A DNA stretch of 64,000 nt, from contig NC_003070.9 in assembly GCF_000001735.4 (NCBI RefSeq), forward strand, positions 2,852,001 through 2,916,000, given 5' to 3'. A program made the position numbers and the translations under genes. Position 1 is the first letter of the stretch. The number at the start of each line of letters is the position of its first letter. The stretch comes from Arabidopsis thaliana (lineage: Eukaryota > Streptophyta > Magnoliopsida > Brassicales > Brassicaceae). Positions 63,806 through 64,000 of the stretch are shown here, piece by piece. The notes beneath the pieces were generated by a model. That model searched no databases and was not told the origin of the DNA. It saw only the letters and a program-made list of their open reading frames with translations.

Positions 63806-64000
63806 CTGATATCAAAAAACCAATTTTTTCAACAAAGTTTGTTTAATTTATTACAAGCCGGCTGAGTCAAAGATTGGGACGATCAAATTTGTTTATTTTT
63901 TACTAAAACATTATTTGGCAAATGGTTTGATACAGTTTTACAAACGTTTAATTATGAGATTACTAACTTTCATTTGACTGAACATGTTTTCAGTCTTTCA

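Noticed and set aside
1-64000. CRISPR arrays, operons or bacterial-type defence systems
   Set aside because: No regularly spaced repeat-spacer arrays. The genes are intron-rich plant genes; the only tandem arrays are minisatellites without unique spacers.

Overview
The window is nuclear DNA of a flowering plant. It is AT-rich, its genes are split by many short GT-AG introns, and the protein set and order match my memory of the upper arm of Arabidopsis thaliana chromosome 1, roughly loci At1g08900 to At1g09040. Names come from recognising the proteins; no search was run. Gene models were built by hand, by joining exons at splice sites that keep frame. Most give lengths that agree with the family lengths I remember.

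Layout. 0.5-25 kb: three ERD6-type sugar transporter genes in the same direction (a paralogue at 478-3610, ESL1 at 15446-18360, ERD6 at 21604-24979). PIAL1, a PIAS-like SUMO ligase gene, sits between the first two, and large gene-free spacers separate the rest. 25.7-27.4 kb: a phosphoglycerate-mutase-like gene and a tRNA-Pro(AGG). 27.7-34.4 kb: the cation/Ca2+ exchanger CCX5, the CCAAT-binding subunit NF-YC9 and the indole-acetamide amidase AMI1. 34.5-38.8 kb: a 185-bp tandem duplication, a tiny B3-like gene and the GT8 glycosyltransferase GUX5/PGSIP5. 39.1-43.0 kb: the MAPKKK ANP1. On the minus strand follow a GH2 endo-beta-mannosidase gene (43.3-47.3 kb), SNF4/KIN-betagamma (48.1-52.2 kb) and NF-YB4 (56.6-57.0 kb). 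60.4-63.2 kb holds a plus-strand SANT-like nuclear protein gene. The last 0.5 kb appears to contain the 3' end of a minus-strand gene that continues past the window.

How the genes relate. This is an ordinary euchromatic gene neighbourhood, not an operon. Shared themes are sugar and energy status (three sugar transporters and the SnRK1 regulatory subunit SNF4), stress and hormone responses (ERD6, ESL1, AMI1, ANP1), cell-wall and glycan work (GUX5, endo-beta-mannosidase) and CCAAT-box transcription (NF-YC9, NF-YB4). I see no CRISPR array, no intact transposon and no clear novel system. The strongest anomaly is an apparent one-base deletion in the SP-RING exon of PIAL1. Next come a 69-bp coding minisatellite in the same gene, a three-copy CCAAT repeat upstream of it, two non-coding duplications (about 290 bp diverged, and 185 bp near-perfect), and a GC-rich fold-back near 55.2 kb.
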